A stretch of 61,615 nucleotides of DNA from JAFGUF01 sp040883315 (GCA_040883315.1 JBFLKU010000022.1:1-61615); one strand, 5' to 3'; positions 7,655 to 16,925 are shown, counted from the first letter of the stretch. Numbers and translations: made by a program. Notes: generated by a model from the letters alone, not told the origin.

Positions 7655-8395
7655 ATGAATTTCTTCAGCTCACATCCAAATAATTTTATTCTACACGAAT
7701 TCGACATAATGCACCTATTTGCTATTGCTTTTTTTGCCGCTGCTGTATTGTTTGTGTTTTGGCTCAGAAAGAAATTTGCAAGCTGGAAGCATGAAAAGTC
7801 CTTCAGATACACTATCACTATTTTGGCAATTGCTTTGGAAATAGCATATAAAATATGGTCTGCCTTAACAGAAGATGTTACCTTCCTGCAGGATTTCCTG
7901 CCTCTGGATTTGTGTGCAATATCTTTATATCTTTGCTGGGTACTTATGTTCACAAAGAAACGCTGGATATTTCAATTAATCTATTTTTATTCGCTGGGTG
8001 CGATGGTTTCTTTGTTCGTTCCCGATTTAGGCGGCTATGGAATAGATCACTTCAGATACTATCATTACTTCTATGTTCATGGATACATCGTGTTCACTTC
8101 ATTCTATTTTGTATTTGTCCATAAATACAAGATAAAACTAAAAGATCTGCTCAGGGCAACCGTCCTGCTGCTGATAATTGCAGCATTAGTATTACTGGTG
8201 GATTATTTAGCTGATGCCAACTATATGTTCCTGATGAGCAAACCAGAGGTAGGCTCCCCTCTTGATTTATTTGGCCCTTGGCCTAAATATGTGTTTGCAA
8301 TGATAGGTGTAGTGATAGGTGTATTCATATTAGCATATGTTCCTTGGATTTTTGCTAATAGGAAACCTGCTAAAGAAAAAAACATTATAGAATAG
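7655..8395 (+). CDS. YwaF-like integral membrane protein (TIGR02206 type)
   Basis: A 246-residue protein with about seven hydrophobic helices. The pattern fits the TIGR02206/YwaF family: an early HLFAIAFF segment, the motif LPLDLCAISLYLC near residue 90, and YHYFYVHGYIV near residue 138, which places histidines within or near membrane helices. Family members are widespread in Firmicutes and lack an assigned function. The gene is monocistronic with terminators on both sides. AAAGGT lies about nine bases before the ATG. Confidence 0.8.
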   Translation: MNFFSSHPNNFILHEFDIMHLFAIAFFAAAVLFVFWLRKKFASWKHEKSFRYTITILAIALEIAYKIWSALTEDVTFLQDFLPLDLCAISLYLCWVLMFTKKRWIFQLIYFYSLGAMVSLFVPDLGGYGIDHFRYYHYFYVHGYIVFTSFYFVFVHKYKIKLKDLLRATVLLLIIAALVLLVDYLADANYMFLMSKPEVGSPLDLFGPWPKYVFAMIGVVIGVFILAYVPWIFANRKPAKEKNIIE

Positions 8396-8405
8396 CAAAA
8401 TTTAT

Positions 8406-8430
8406 GCCCTGAACATTCAGGGCTTTTCAA
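8406..8430 (+). terminator. Intrinsic terminator of the YwaF-like gene
   Basis: GCCCTGAA pairs with TTCAGGGC, followed by TTTTC. Confidence 0.8.
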
Positions 8431-8576
8431 TATATTCAATCACATTGTATATATCAATATCAAATATGTGTTTTTTGTTGTTTTCTAGTAGCAAGCCGCT
8501 TAATTCATTTGCTTTTTACTTAAAATATGATACCATTGTAGTATTCAAATTCCCTACCTTAATATATTTGGAGGTC

Positions 8577-8723
8577 ATGATGACTTGGATTTTACTAGGA
8601 GTAGTAGTGCTTGCATATTCTCTCACGTGGTATTTTGTGCTGCGCTCGAAAAAAATAATAGAGAAAATAAGCAACAGCGAATATAAAAATAGCAGAGATA
8701 TAATCAACAATTTAAAACTGTGA
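8577..8723 (+). CDS. Small single-pass membrane protein, 47-48 residues
   Basis: A GGAGGT site sits directly before two adjacent ATG codons (8577 and 8580). Spacing favours the second. The product starts MMTWILLGVVV and has one hydrophobic helix (about residues 4-22), then a basic and polar tail ending NNLKL. The frame stays open upstream to 8445, but that part has no ribosome site. It lies 36 bases before the APC-Usp permease gene on the same strand and may be its small partner. No family is recognised. Confidence 0.55.
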   Translation: MMTWILLGVVVLAYSLTWYFVLRSKKIIEKISNSEYKNSRDIINNLKL

Positions 8724-8759
8724 TCTATTTGCAAAACCGCCGACGGAGAAGAAGGATAT

Positions 8760-11036
8760 ATGAAAGAAAACAACAATAATACACAACAAGAGCTCTCTAG
8801 AGAGCTCGGACTTTTTCAACTGACTATGATGGGTGCCGGCATGATGATAGGAGCCGGTGTATTTGTGGCAACTGGTATAGCAATCGGAAAGGCCGGAACT
8901 GGCGGAATACTTTTAGCGTTCGCTTTAAATGGACTAATTGCTATTTTCACTGCAATGAGCTTTGCCGAGCTATGCTCTGCAATACCTGCAGCGGGCGGTG
9001 CATATTCATATGTTAAAAAAGCATTCGGCGGAATGATTGGCTTTATATCCGGTTGGATGAACTGGTTTGCCTTAGCTGTAGCAGGAAGCCTATATGCTAT
9101 CACTTTTTCCGAGTATACACTTCACTTATTGGAATCTTTTGAGTTCTTCCAAAATCTTAATATAAATATACACATAGCTACCAAGATACTGGCTGTAATT
9201 GTAGCTCTGTTTTTTATTAGCATAAATTATAAAGGTGTAAAAGATACAGGCAAATCCTCGACCATCATAGCACTCGGTCAAACTGTCACTTTGCTTATAA
9301 TTGGCGTTTTAGGAGTGATAGTAGCTATCAGGAAGCCCGAGCAGCTATTGAATTTTCAGCCATTTCTTCGAAGCGGTAAAGCAGGCGTTTTAATAGCAAT
9401 GGGCTTTACCTATGTTGGATTTGAGGGATTTGAAGTAATCGGTCATGCAGGAGAAGAGGCCATAAACCCCAAAAAAAACATTCCCAAAGCTATACTATAT
9501 GCAGTTATCGTAGTAGTAACTACATATATAATGGTGGCGTTTGCTGCCGTTGTAGGCATACGAAACCAGGGAATGGGCGTGGCTGAATGGTTTGCCGCAC
9601 ATGGTACCACAGGCTTTGCAGACTCTATTCAGATGCTTTTCCCTCTAGGAGGAATGCTTCTGGTGACACTTGCCGCCATCTTCTCGTCTACATCTGCTCT
9701 TAATGCCACTTTGTTTTCATCTGCACGTGTATCATTTGCTATCAGCCGTGATGGGTTTCTCCCTCCGTCGCTTTCAAAAATATCCAAGCGCAAAGTCCCT
9801 TCTGTAGCATTATTTTTCTCATCAATTATTTTGCTGGTGGTTGCTGTTCTGCTTCCTGTGGAGGATGTTGCTGCGGCTGCAGATATCATGTTCCTACTGA
9901 TATTTATGCTTATTAATATATCAGTAATAAGAATAAGAAAAACCATGGGTGACGAGCTTCATTATGGATACATAATGCCATTTTTCCCATGGATACCAAT
10001 ACTTGCTCTCATTTCTCAGCTGGTGCTGGCAATACTGCTATTTGAGCTTAGCCCTGCTGCATGGATATCTGCAGGTCTTTGGATAATCGTCGGAATAATA
10101 ATGTACTTTGCATATTCAAAATCTCATGCAAAAAAAAGAGCACAAAAGTCTACATTGGAATATATCGAAGCAGAGGACAAGAGAAACTACAGAGTAATGG
10201 TTCCTATCAGAAGCGGTGGCATCAGCCATGTGCTGGTAAAATATGCCGAGAGATTAGCGTGGGTGTGGCACGGTGAGCTACAGCTGACTAGAATAATGAC
10301 CATACCAAACTACGCAACAGACGAAGAAGCCCAGTCTAGGTTTGAGCCTAACAAAGAGCACGTTGTAAACGCCAAGAATTCCGTATCTCTCCATGTACCT
10401 ACAAGCACTATAGTAGCCAGGAGCGACACAGCTGCACGGGGCATCGTGGACAATATTCGAGACCATCAAACAAATATGGTGGTGCTTGGCTGGAAGGGAT
10501 ATACCCAAAAATCCGGATATGAAATGGGAAACACCCTAGACAGGGTAATAGAAACAGCACCATGTAATATTATGATAATAAAGCCGGGCGATGAAGGACT
10601 GCACACCGGTCAGCCTACTAGAAAAATATTGATGCCAACTACAGGCTCACAGCATTCACTCCTAGCCACAGAGATAGCTATATCACTGCTTGATGATGAA
10701 GATGACAGCATGCTGACAATTCTAAACATCAATACAAATGATGAGCCACAGCAAAACATCATGCGCAGACTGCAGCCTATTATAAACGAAATGGGCAACA
10801 TCCCCATGAAAGTACAAATAGTAAATTCTCAGGATGTAGTGGGTGAAATACTGAAAGAAAGCGAAAAGCACGACCTGCTGATACTAGGTGCACCAGATGA
10901 AGGTGCATTGAAAACAATGCTTTTTGGCAGAGTAACCGAGCGTATTGCATCCGAATGCAAAAAGACAGTGATACTGGCGAAGAAGGACATGGGCGTCCGT
11001 TCATGGATACGTAGATGGATAGGTTCGAGAAAATAG
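8760..11036 (+). CDS. APC-family amino acid permease fused to two Usp domains
   Basis: A 758-residue protein. Residues 15-455 form a 12-helix APC-superfamily permease, with the family motif GAGMMIGAGVFVATG in helix 1 and GFEGFEVIGHAGEEAINPKKNIPKA near helix 6. The cytoplasmic C-terminus carries two tandem UspA-like domains, about 478-612 and 620-748. The first ends in ETAPCNIMIIKPG and the second in ASECKKTVILAKK, both typical Usp last strands. Such fusions are known among bacterial APC transporters, where the Usp part is thought to sense nucleotides. The transported amino acid cannot be told. The site GAAGGAT precedes the ATG. Confidence 0.9.
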   Translation: MKENNNNTQQELSRELGLFQLTMMGAGMMIGAGVFVATGIAIGKAGTGGILLAFALNGLIAIFTAMSFAELCSAIPAAGGAYSYVKKAFGGMIGFISGWMNWFALAVAGSLYAITFSEYTLHLLESFEFFQNLNINIHIATKILAVIVALFFISINYKGVKDTGKSSTIIALGQTVTLLIIGVLGVIVAIRKPEQLLNFQPFLRSGKAGVLIAMGFTYVGFEGFEVIGHAGEEAINPKKNIPKAILYAVIVVVTTYIMVAFAAVVGIRNQGMGVAEWFAAHGTTGFADSIQMLFPLGGMLLVTLAAIFSSTSALNATLFSSARVSFAISRDGFLPPSLSKISKRKVPSVALFFSSIILLVVAVLLPVEDVAAAADIMFLLIFMLINISVIRIRKTMGDELHYGYIMPFFPWIPILALISQLVLAILLFELSPAAWISAGLWIIVGIIMYFAYSKSHAKKRAQKSTLEYIEAEDKRNYRVMVPIRSGGISHVLVKYAERLAWVWHGELQLTRIMTIPNYATDEEAQSRFEPNKEHVVNAKNSVSLHVPTSTIVARSDTAARGIVDNIRDHQTNMVVLGWKGYTQKSGYEMGNTLDRVIETAPCNIMIIKPGDEGLHTGQPTRKILMPTTGSQHSLLATEIAISLLDDEDDSMLTILNINTNDEPQQNIMRRLQPIINEMGNIPMKVQIVNSQDVVGEILKESEKHDLLILGAPDEGALKTMLFGRVTERIASECKKTVILAKKDMGVRSWIRRWIGSRK

Positions 11037-11044
11037 CTTATTAC

Positions 11045-11081
11045 AAAAGGAACAACAATCATATGACTGTTCCTTTTTTTA
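11045..11081 (+). terminator. Intrinsic terminator of the permease gene
   Basis: AAAAGGAACA pairs with TGTTCCTTTT, followed by further T. Confidence 0.85.
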
Positions 11082-11244
11082 TCTAGGAGTTATATAATAT
11101 TTCTTCATGATAAAACATGGCTCCTATTTAGCTAATATGGTATTTTATCAGCAAACTGCAATAATTTGGTGACAATCACCTAATATTAGTGTATACTTTT
11201 TGATTGTATAATACTTACAAACCATATTACCTAAAGGAGAAAAA

Positions 11245-12216
11245 ATGAAAAAATTAGCTATTACATTGGTGGTTGCTCTGGCAGCTCTTTCACTGGCTTC
11301 ATGCGCTGGCAGTGCTGAAGATTTTATTGTTTCTTTGACATCCTATAATGAAGAAATTGATTCTTATGAGGAAGCATTATATGAATTCAAAGACGAAATA
11401 AAATATGAATACAGTACAGAGGGAATTGAAAAGCTATGTTCAGATATGGCTGCAAAATCACAAGACACTATGAATTCCGCTTCTGCATATCTTGATGAAA
11501 TAAAGGGCTATGAAAAAGGAATTAAGAATGAAGAACTTTTCCAATCTACAGTTGAAAAGATGGAAAGCTATTCTGCCGAAATCCAATCCAGCATAGATAA
11601 CATTCCTACAATAAAGGATTTCTATCTTTCATCAGTTGAATATCGCACTACGATGGACGAATGGACAAAAGACGAGTTTGATTTTGAAGATGCGATAGAG
11701 TCTTTAGATGACTTGGACGATTTTCAAGAACTTTATGATGAAATGGTAGAGCTAGATGAAGAAACCATATCCGCTATAAATAGCTATATTGAAACTATAG
11801 ATAAATATGAGGCAAAGCTAAATGATGAAAACTCTTTTAATAAGCTAAAAGAAGAAATGTCAGCGTCTTTATTAAAAGTTCAAAAAGATTTGGATAGTTT
11901 GTCAGAGCTAAAAAGATATATTGAACTAGCAAAAGAATTCGAAACTTTAAGTACAGAGTATTCTGAAGAATACCCGGAAAAATTAAGTGAAGTGACGGAG
12001 GCAAATTCTCAAAAAGAGTATATGAGAATTTTAAATGAGCTCTTAACATTAAATAAAAACTACAGCAAACAATTGCTGGCTATTGCGGAATCTTTGGAAG
12101 AAATTAAAAGTGAAACATATAAAAATGAAATTAATGTTACTATCGATTCTATTGATGAATTAACAGGATTGATTAATGATTCAATCGACCAACTAGAAAA
12201 CATTCTAGGTAAATAA
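11245..12216 (+). CDS. Helical lipoprotein of unknown function
   Basis: A 323-residue lipoprotein. The signal peptide ends in the lipobox LASC with Cys20 as the lipidated residue. The mature part is acidic and almost wholly alpha-helical, with heptad-like spacing and repeated 80-90-residue units that each start with a DSYEE or IDKYEAK-type segment, so it probably forms a coiled-coil rod outside the membrane. No catalytic motif is seen. It stands alone between terminators with an AAAGGAG site seven bases before the ATG. The family is not recognised. Confidence 0.75.
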   Translation: MKKLAITLVVALAALSLASCAGSAEDFIVSLTSYNEEIDSYEEALYEFKDEIKYEYSTEGIEKLCSDMAAKSQDTMNSASAYLDEIKGYEKGIKNEELFQSTVEKMESYSAEIQSSIDNIPTIKDFYLSSVEYRTTMDEWTKDEFDFEDAIESLDDLDDFQELYDEMVELDEETISAINSYIETIDKYEAKLNDENSFNKLKEEMSASLLKVQKDLDSLSELKRYIELAKEFETLSTEYSEEYPEKLSEVTEANSQKEYMRILNELLTLNKNYSKQLLAIAESLEEIKSETYKNEINVTIDSIDELTGLINDSIDQLENILGK

Positions 12217-12240
12217 AATCAAATAATTTATCAAGCGATC

Positions 12241-12268
12241 GGCTGCCCCCACACGGGCAGCCTTTTTA
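12241..12268 (+). terminator. Intrinsic terminator of the helical lipoprotein gene
   Basis: GGCTGCCC pairs with GGGCAGCC, followed by five T. Confidence 0.9.
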
Positions 12269-12345
12269 TGTTAAAATATATAAAAGCCAATTTGAGTCAA
12301 GAATTTTATCTGTGATTATGATATTCTTTTTATGCAGGAGGGAAG

Positions 12346-13242
12346 ATGAATAACGATTCTAAAATTACAGCTGTAAACAAAGTTCAAGAATATATTCAAG
12401 ATCATCTAAAAACCCATATGAGCCTTAGCGAGGTAGCAAATCATGCTGGCTATTCTCCTTGGCATATTTCAAAAATATTTAAAGAATTCACCGGAAAAAC
12501 TATTTTTGAATATATACGCCTACTAAGGCTGACACAGGCTGCACTGGATTTAAGAGACAGTGAAGCATTGGTTATTGATGTAGCCCTTGAGTTTATTTTT
12601 GATACTCACGAAGGCTTTACCAGAGCTTTTGCAAAAGAGTTTGGCATTACACCAAAAAAATATTCACTCCAAACTCCACCTATAAAATTGTTCTTGCCCT
12701 ATCCTGCAATAGATTTAGATAGAATTAAGAAAGGAGCAAAATCTATGAACAGCGAAACAACCGTAGTATTTACTCAAGTGATTGAAAGACCTAGAAGAAA
12801 AGCTATTATAAAAAGAGGTATAAAGGCAGACGAGTATTTCTCCTACTGCGAAGAAGTAGGATGCGAAATCTGGGGAGAGCTTTGTTCGATAAAAGGTGCG
12901 CTATATGAGCCTATGGGAATGTGGCTGCCGGAAAAACTGATAGCAAAAGGAACATCAGAATATGTTCAGGGCGTAGAAGTACCATATGATTTTAATGGAA
13001 TTATTCCTGATGGATACGATCTGATTACACTTGAAGAATGCAAAATGATGATATTCCAAGGCCCAAAATATGAGGAAGAAGACTTTCAAGAGGAAATAGC
13101 AAAAGTGATGGAAGCAATAAAAGAATACGACCCCACACCGTTTGGATTTGAATGGGCGGATGATTCCGCGCCAAGCTTCCAATATGCTCCGCAAGGCAGC
13201 CGCGGATATATTGAAGGAAGACCGGTTAAAATGATTATTTAA
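12346..13242 (+). CDS. AraC-family regulator with C-terminal GyrI-like effector domain
   Basis: A 298-residue transcription regulator. Residues 8-105 are a double helix-turn-helix AraC/XylS domain (LSEVANHAGYSPWHISKIFKEF and the GFTRAFAKEFGITPKKY signature). Residues about 140-298 resemble the GyrI-like small-molecule binding domain, as in Rob and similar multidrug-sensing regulators. A likely ligand is a hydrophobic or cationic compound; this is inference. The motif usually reading S(x)GF before the second helix is DTHEGF here. The adjacent genes do not reveal a target. The GGAGGG site is seven bases before the ATG. Confidence 0.9.
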   Translation: MNNDSKITAVNKVQEYIQDHLKTHMSLSEVANHAGYSPWHISKIFKEFTGKTIFEYIRLLRLTQAALDLRDSEALVIDVALEFIFDTHEGFTRAFAKEFGITPKKYSLQTPPIKLFLPYPAIDLDRIKKGAKSMNSETTVVFTQVIERPRRKAIIKRGIKADEYFSYCEEVGCEIWGELCSIKGALYEPMGMWLPEKLIAKGTSEYVQGVEVPYDFNGIIPDGYDLITLEECKMMIFQGPKYEEEDFQEEIAKVMEAIKEYDPTPFGFEWADDSAPSFQYAPQGSRGYIEGRPVKMII

Positions 13243-13246
13243 CCAT

Positions 13247-13278
13247 AAAAAAACGGTGAAACATTTCACCGTTTTTTA
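13247..13278. terminator. Bidirectional terminator between AraC and ExbD-like genes
   Basis: An A run, CGGTGAA pairing with TTCACCG, then a T run. It can end both converging transcripts. Confidence 0.85.
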
Positions 13279-13294
13279 CTTCATTATTTATTGT

Positions 13295-13675
13295 TTATTC
13301 TTTGGTCGTCTCCACTACGCAGTCCAGTGCATCCAGTGCATCTATCACTTCCTGCCATGCAGTGTGTGTAGCACCTCCGTCAATCAAAAGCACTCTTTTG
13401 TCTTTGGCATCTGCAAGCTCAGCTTTCAGCTCATCTACGGTTACTTCTTTGCCGTCCAATGTCACAACATTGTCTACTACCATTATCTCTGCATAGTATA
13501 GACCCTCGTCTGCATCATCTACCACCACTTCCTCCGCTGGCTTGAATATGTCTGATATCAGTCCTCCGTCATAGTTCCCTATTCCGAATTCTCCTATACC
13601 TAGTGCAGCTAAAAGTGTTATTATTACTCCTGCGGCGAATGCCCCGCCGGATCTCCTCTTTTTATCTTTAGCCAT
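13295..13675 (-). CDS. Membrane-anchored ExbD-like C-terminal domain protein
   Basis: A 126-residue protein, third gene of the ExbB/ExbD-like operon. A basic N-terminus (KDKKRR) is followed by one membrane helix (about 10-30), an acidic linker, and a domain of about 65 residues with the ExbD/TolR extracellular-fold pattern (LDGKEVTVDELKAEL then KRVLLIDGG and a helix with ALDAL). It lacks the membrane Asp motif that a proton-coupled ExbD needs, so it may be a receiver or regulator on the outer face. Ten bases separate it from the upstream gene. AGGAGG lies six bases before the ATG. The ExbD relation is inferred from pattern, not a strong motif. Confidence 0.6.
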   Translation of the reverse strand: MAKDKKRRSGGAFAAGVIITLLAALGIGEFGIGNYDGGLISDIFKPAEEVVVDDADEGLYYAEIMVVDNVVTLDGKEVTVDELKAELADAKDKRVLLIDGGATHTAWQEVIDALDALDCVVETTKE

Positions 13676-13684
13676 CTTATCCTC

Positions 13685-14482
13685 CTAATCTTGTATTAAT
13701 GTTATATGTGTTCTGAATATTTTATCAGTTCCGTACTTTTCCTGTATTTCTCCAATAGCATCCCAGACTATCTGCCATGCATACTGATATACTGCTCTAT
13801 CCCGCACTTTCAATGTTATAAAAACCATCTGAGCACCGCCCTGACGCTTTTCCATGTCTTTTTCTATCAGGTTCTTTATTTCGCTCACTTTGTCCTCGGC
13901 ACCTTTATCATCTGATACTTCATCATATGCTATGCCCAGTGATGTGCTGGAGTCGTTTATATAAATTCTGTTGTTTGATGTCTTCAGCTCTATGTCTATA
14001 AAATAAAATTGCCTGGATATCGCCTCGAATTTCAAAAGCTCCTCTGCCACATCCTGCGTGGATGTAATATTTTGCAGTAGCTTATCAGAAGGAGCATTCT
14101 CGTTGTCATCCAGCAGCTTGTCCATCTCGTTTTCGTTCGCCATTATAAACTCTGCTATAGCCTTTGCTAGATTTTCGGAAGTTTCCTGCTGTTTGTCGGA
14201 AAGCTCCGTTTGCTCTTCTAGCTGCAGCGCAATATCTTCATTTGATTGTTTTAATGTTTCATAGTCTTCATTTAGCTCTGCCAGCTCATCCTGAAGTGCT
14301 CGAATTTCCTCCAGTGCTTCATCTCTGGATTGCTCTGCATCAGCAACGCTCTTTTCGGCTTCATTTTTCACTTCTATGCTTTCATTCACTTTGTTTGCAA
14401 GCAGCATCATAAAGACAAATAGTATTATAAGAACCACATCTAAAAGCGGTGTCAGCTCCAATGTTGATTTCCGTATCTTCAT
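13685..14482 (-). CDS. ExbD/TolR/MotB-like stator protein with long coiled coil
   Basis: A 265-residue protein with one N-terminal membrane helix carrying the ExbD signature TPLLDVVLIILF. Asp15 is at the position of the proton-carrying aspartate of ExbD/TolR. Residues about 32-115 form an acidic coiled coil with clear heptads. The C-terminal 110 residues form a mixed alpha/beta domain with no OmpA-type peptidoglycan motif, so it is unlike MotB or ZorB there. It overlaps the upstream gap by only four bases after the ExbB-like gene. The pair should form a proton-driven motor of the ExbBD class. Confidence 0.75.
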   Translation of the reverse strand: MKIRKSTLELTPLLDVVLIILFVFMMLLANKVNESIEVKNEAEKSVADAEQSRDEALEEIRALQDELAELNEDYETLKQSNEDIALQLEEQTELSDKQQETSENLAKAIAEFIMANENEMDKLLDDNENAPSDKLLQNITSTQDVAEELLKFEAISRQFYFIDIELKTSNNRIYINDSSTSLGIAYDEVSDDKGAEDKVSEIKNLIEKDMEKRQGGAQMVFITLKVRDRAVYQYAWQIVWDAIGEIQEKYGTDKIFRTHITLIQD

Positions 14483-14486
14483 AATG

Positions 14487-14981
14487 TTACCTTATCTTAT
14501 TAATAAGCAAATCAAAGTTGTCTTGATTTCTTTCAACAGCGGGCGTCAATGTCCCCTCAATCACTCTGCATACTATAGCACCAACTATACCCCAGAATGT
14601 AGATGACAGTGCCGTAAGAAAATTAGCCTGAATAACGACCTGCTCAAGAGCAGTTACATTCAAAAGCGAAATAACTGTACCCAGTATACCAAGAAGCGGC
14701 ATTATGCTGGTAATTGAGATGAAAATCTGATACCATGAGTGCTGCTTTTCAATCACTTCCTTGAGCTGGTGCAAATCCAGTTTTTCTTCTTTTTCTGCTT
14801 TTCCTATCTTGTCCACAATGTCGCCGATAGGTTTGTATACAACCTTTCGCATTGATTTTTCTGCATTTGAAGATAGCTTTCTAGTTGCATTGCCGACTAC
14901 AAATATATTCAGCAATGCAATTATTATAATGAATCCATCTAATCCTAAGATGTTTCCGAATATCGCTTTTAGTAAGTCCAT
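14487..14981 (-). CDS. MotA/TolQ/ExbB-type proton channel protein
   Basis: A 164-residue protein with three membrane helices (about 14-32, 83-107 and 124-148). The MPLLGILGTV segment in helix 2 and ALSSTFWGIVGAIV in helix 3 match the ExbB/TolQ core, which lines the proton channel together with the ExbD Asp. It is shorter than E. coli ExbB (244 residues) because the cytoplasmic loop is small. It is the first gene of a three-gene operon with a strong promoter. The presence in an apparently monoderm bacterium without TonB means the usual role is unlikely. GAGGT precedes the ATG. Confidence 0.82.
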   Translation of the reverse strand: MDLLKAIFGNILGLDGFIIIIALLNIFVVGNATRKLSSNAEKSMRKVVYKPIGDIVDKIGKAEKEEKLDLHQLKEVIEKQHSWYQIFISITSIMPLLGILGTVISLLNVTALEQVVIQANFLTALSSTFWGIVGAIVCRVIEGTLTPAVERNQDNFDLLINKIR

Positions 14982-15015
14982 ATCATGACCTCAGTTTATA
15001 TTTCATATTTATGTT

Positions 15016-15043
15016 ATTATACCATATATTATATATATAACAA
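15016..15043 (-). promoter_or_regulatory. Promoter of the ExbB/ExbD-like operon
   Basis: On the minus strand, -35 TTGTTA, a 16-bp spacer and an extended -10 TGGTATAAT, 35 bases before the first gene. Confidence 0.65.
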
Positions 15044-15177
15044 ACAAAGTAATAAATTTTGATTATTGGAACGCTAGTAAATTAATCAAGAATATTAGTG
15101 CAATATTTACTCGGCTGTGATACAATATAGTCAAATTTTGCCTATTACATAATAAGAAAACTAAACAAGGAATAAAA

Positions 15178-15957
15178 ATGAAAAAAGCAGCACCGATTAT
15201 CAAATTCGTACTTCTGATTGTCTTCATAACGGCAGGAGTATTTTCATCAATAAATCTATATAAAATGAACAAAGCACAGAGCCTGATAGAAAATGTGACT
15301 AACAAAGATGTTTCTTATTTTACTGATGAGTTTTTTGTTTTTTCAAAATACTATAAATTCAAAGATGCGGACAGCAAAGAATACTGGATAAGAAAATCCA
15401 ACGATAAATTCGCATACTTTTATTCAGCTGTAGAATCAGAAGAAATGCAGGATATTGATGAGGCTATTAATAGTGCATATTCACAAGCATCAAAATGGGA
15501 TAAATCATTCTTTGCCAGCGATACTTTCTGCCAAATAGCGGATGAGAGCCAATATACATTCTATATCCATCAGCTTGACGAAGCAGGATATAAAACCGGA
15601 AAATACATTGTAGTGAAAGCTCCCAATGGCTATATCAGCAGCATATATATGCATACTTCAAAAAACAAAAGCAATCCAGACCTTGGCAGCAGCATAGGCG
15701 AAGACAAAGCTATAAACATGTCTTTTAACAAAACCACAGAAACAGACCACCCACTGCAAAGGGATAGTGATCACCTGATAAGTGCAGAATTCTATAGAGA
15801 AAATGATAAATGGATTTGGGATATAAAAATTTGGAATATAACTCAAGAAGATATATCCAGCAAATCAACGCCTATAAATCAAAACGAGTATTTCAGCTGT
15901 ATCTTAAATGCATCTACGGGTAAAGTAATCTCATTTGAATGGATTTCTGAAAAATAA
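15178..15957 (+). CDS. Hypothetical membrane-anchored extracellular protein
   Basis: A 259-residue protein with an N-terminal uncleaved signal anchor (about residues 7-26) and a soluble outer part. The last third (SAEFYRENDKWIWDIKI ... CILNASTGKVISFEW) has the rhythm of a PepSY-type domain, in which a strand pair ends in 'D-A-xTGKV'. No catalytic residues stand out. It is transcribed divergently from the ExbB operon across a 196-base gap. AAGGA lies before the ATG. The PepSY link is tentative and the function is unknown. Confidence 0.6.
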   Translation: MKKAAPIIKFVLLIVFITAGVFSSINLYKMNKAQSLIENVTNKDVSYFTDEFFVFSKYYKFKDADSKEYWIRKSNDKFAYFYSAVESEEMQDIDEAINSAYSQASKWDKSFFASDTFCQIADESQYTFYIHQLDEAGYKTGKYIVVKAPNGYISSIYMHTSKNKSNPDLGSSIGEDKAINMSFNKTTETDHPLQRDSDHLISAEFYRENDKWIWDIKIWNITQEDISSKSTPINQNEYFSCILNASTGKVISFEWISEK

Positions 15958-16160
15958 CAACTTTTTTAGTGCCGAAATTTGTATGCATATATTCATTAAT
16001 GTAATTATAAAATACCTATAGTTATGTAAATTAAAGTTGAACATTAACTCAAATCTCTCCATCTTAGAAACAAATATCCTTGTATTTGAACATATTGCTG
16101 ATATAATCAACAATAAATACACTTTGCTGACTAATTATTTGCAAGAAGAAAGGAGAAAAA

Positions 16161-16742
16161 ATGTTTAAGAAAGAAAACTTAACTGTACCAAATTTCCTAA
16201 CCATCTGTCGCGTGATTTTTATACCGTTATTATTATTTCAAGTTCATAACAACATGCGACTGGGTTTTTTAATCACTTATCTTCTGGTAGCAAGTACCGA
16301 CTTTTTCGACGGTCAAATTGCTAGAAGGTTCAACCAAAAAACCGAGCTGGGCAAAATATTAGATTCCTACTGTGATTTAATATTATATCTTACAACAGCT
16401 TATTTTATCTACGTTCTATACCCAGAGCAAATCACTCCGGTGCTTCCTATGCTTTATGTATTGATTGCAATCATCGTACTTTCAATTATTGTCTCAATAG
16501 TAAAGGCAGGTAAGCCTATCATGATGCATACTTGGCTTTTAAAAGCTCCGGCAGGACTATTGTTTATCTATGTGATTTTTTCATATTTCATCAGCTCACC
16601 ATGGGCACTTGGTGTAGTAATCGCAGTATATATGCTTGGCTTTATCGAGTCAATAATCATATTCATAAAGCATGGCGATGTGAACCCAGACTCAAAAAGC
16701 ATGTTCCATGTGGAGCCGCCTGAGACGCAAAAGGCTGCATAG
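16161..16742 (+). CDS. CDP-alcohol phosphatidyltransferase
   Basis: A 193-residue membrane enzyme of phospholipid synthesis. The complete family signature DG-x2-AR-x8-G-x3-D-x3-D is present (DGQIAR ... G ... D ... D, residues about 50-73) and the protein has six predicted helices. It swaps CMP of a CDP-alcohol for another alcohol. The closest common member in Firmicutes is PgsA (phosphatidylglycerophosphate synthase), but the sequence does not settle the substrate, and cardiolipin or other head-group synthases share the motif. It is alone, with GGAG seven bases before the ATG and a terminator after. Confidence 0.88.
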   Translation: MFKKENLTVPNFLTICRVIFIPLLLFQVHNNMRLGFLITYLLVASTDFFDGQIARRFNQKTELGKILDSYCDLILYLTTAYFIYVLYPEQITPVLPMLYVLIAIIVLSIIVSIVKAGKPIMMHTWLLKAPAGLLFIYVIFSYFISSPWALGVVIAVYMLGFIESIIIFIKHGDVNPDSKSMFHVEPPETQKAA

Positions 16743-16769
16743 CCGCAAAATAAATACTCTGCAAGTGTA

Positions 16770-16802
16770 TAAAGACCGTCTTTCAATAGCCGGTCTTTTT
16801 GT
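16770..16802 (+). terminator. Intrinsic terminator of the phosphatidyltransferase gene
   Basis: AAAGACCG pairs with CGGTCTTT, followed by T. Confidence 0.8.
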
Positions 16803-16925
16803 ATGTGCACAAAGTACCAATACTGCTGCTTTTAAGTTCCAATTACCATCTTTTATGAAAATAATCTAGCAAAAGCAACATTTACCATGTATAATTATAT
16901 TTGAACTTTTTTGAGGAGAACAGAT

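Noticed and set aside
11166..11184. Short palindrome GGTGACAATCACC before the helical lipoprotein gene
   Set aside because: A five-base arm is too short to call an operator without a second copy or a known regulator.
13295..14981. Zorya-type anti-phage defence system
   Set aside because: The ExbB/ExbD-like pair is superficially like ZorAB, but no helicase, nuclease or OmpA-type domain is present in the operon or next to it.
15001..15045. AT dinucleotide-rich tract that looks like a simple repeat
   Set aside because: It is the spacer and -10 region of the ExbB operon promoter, not a repeat element.
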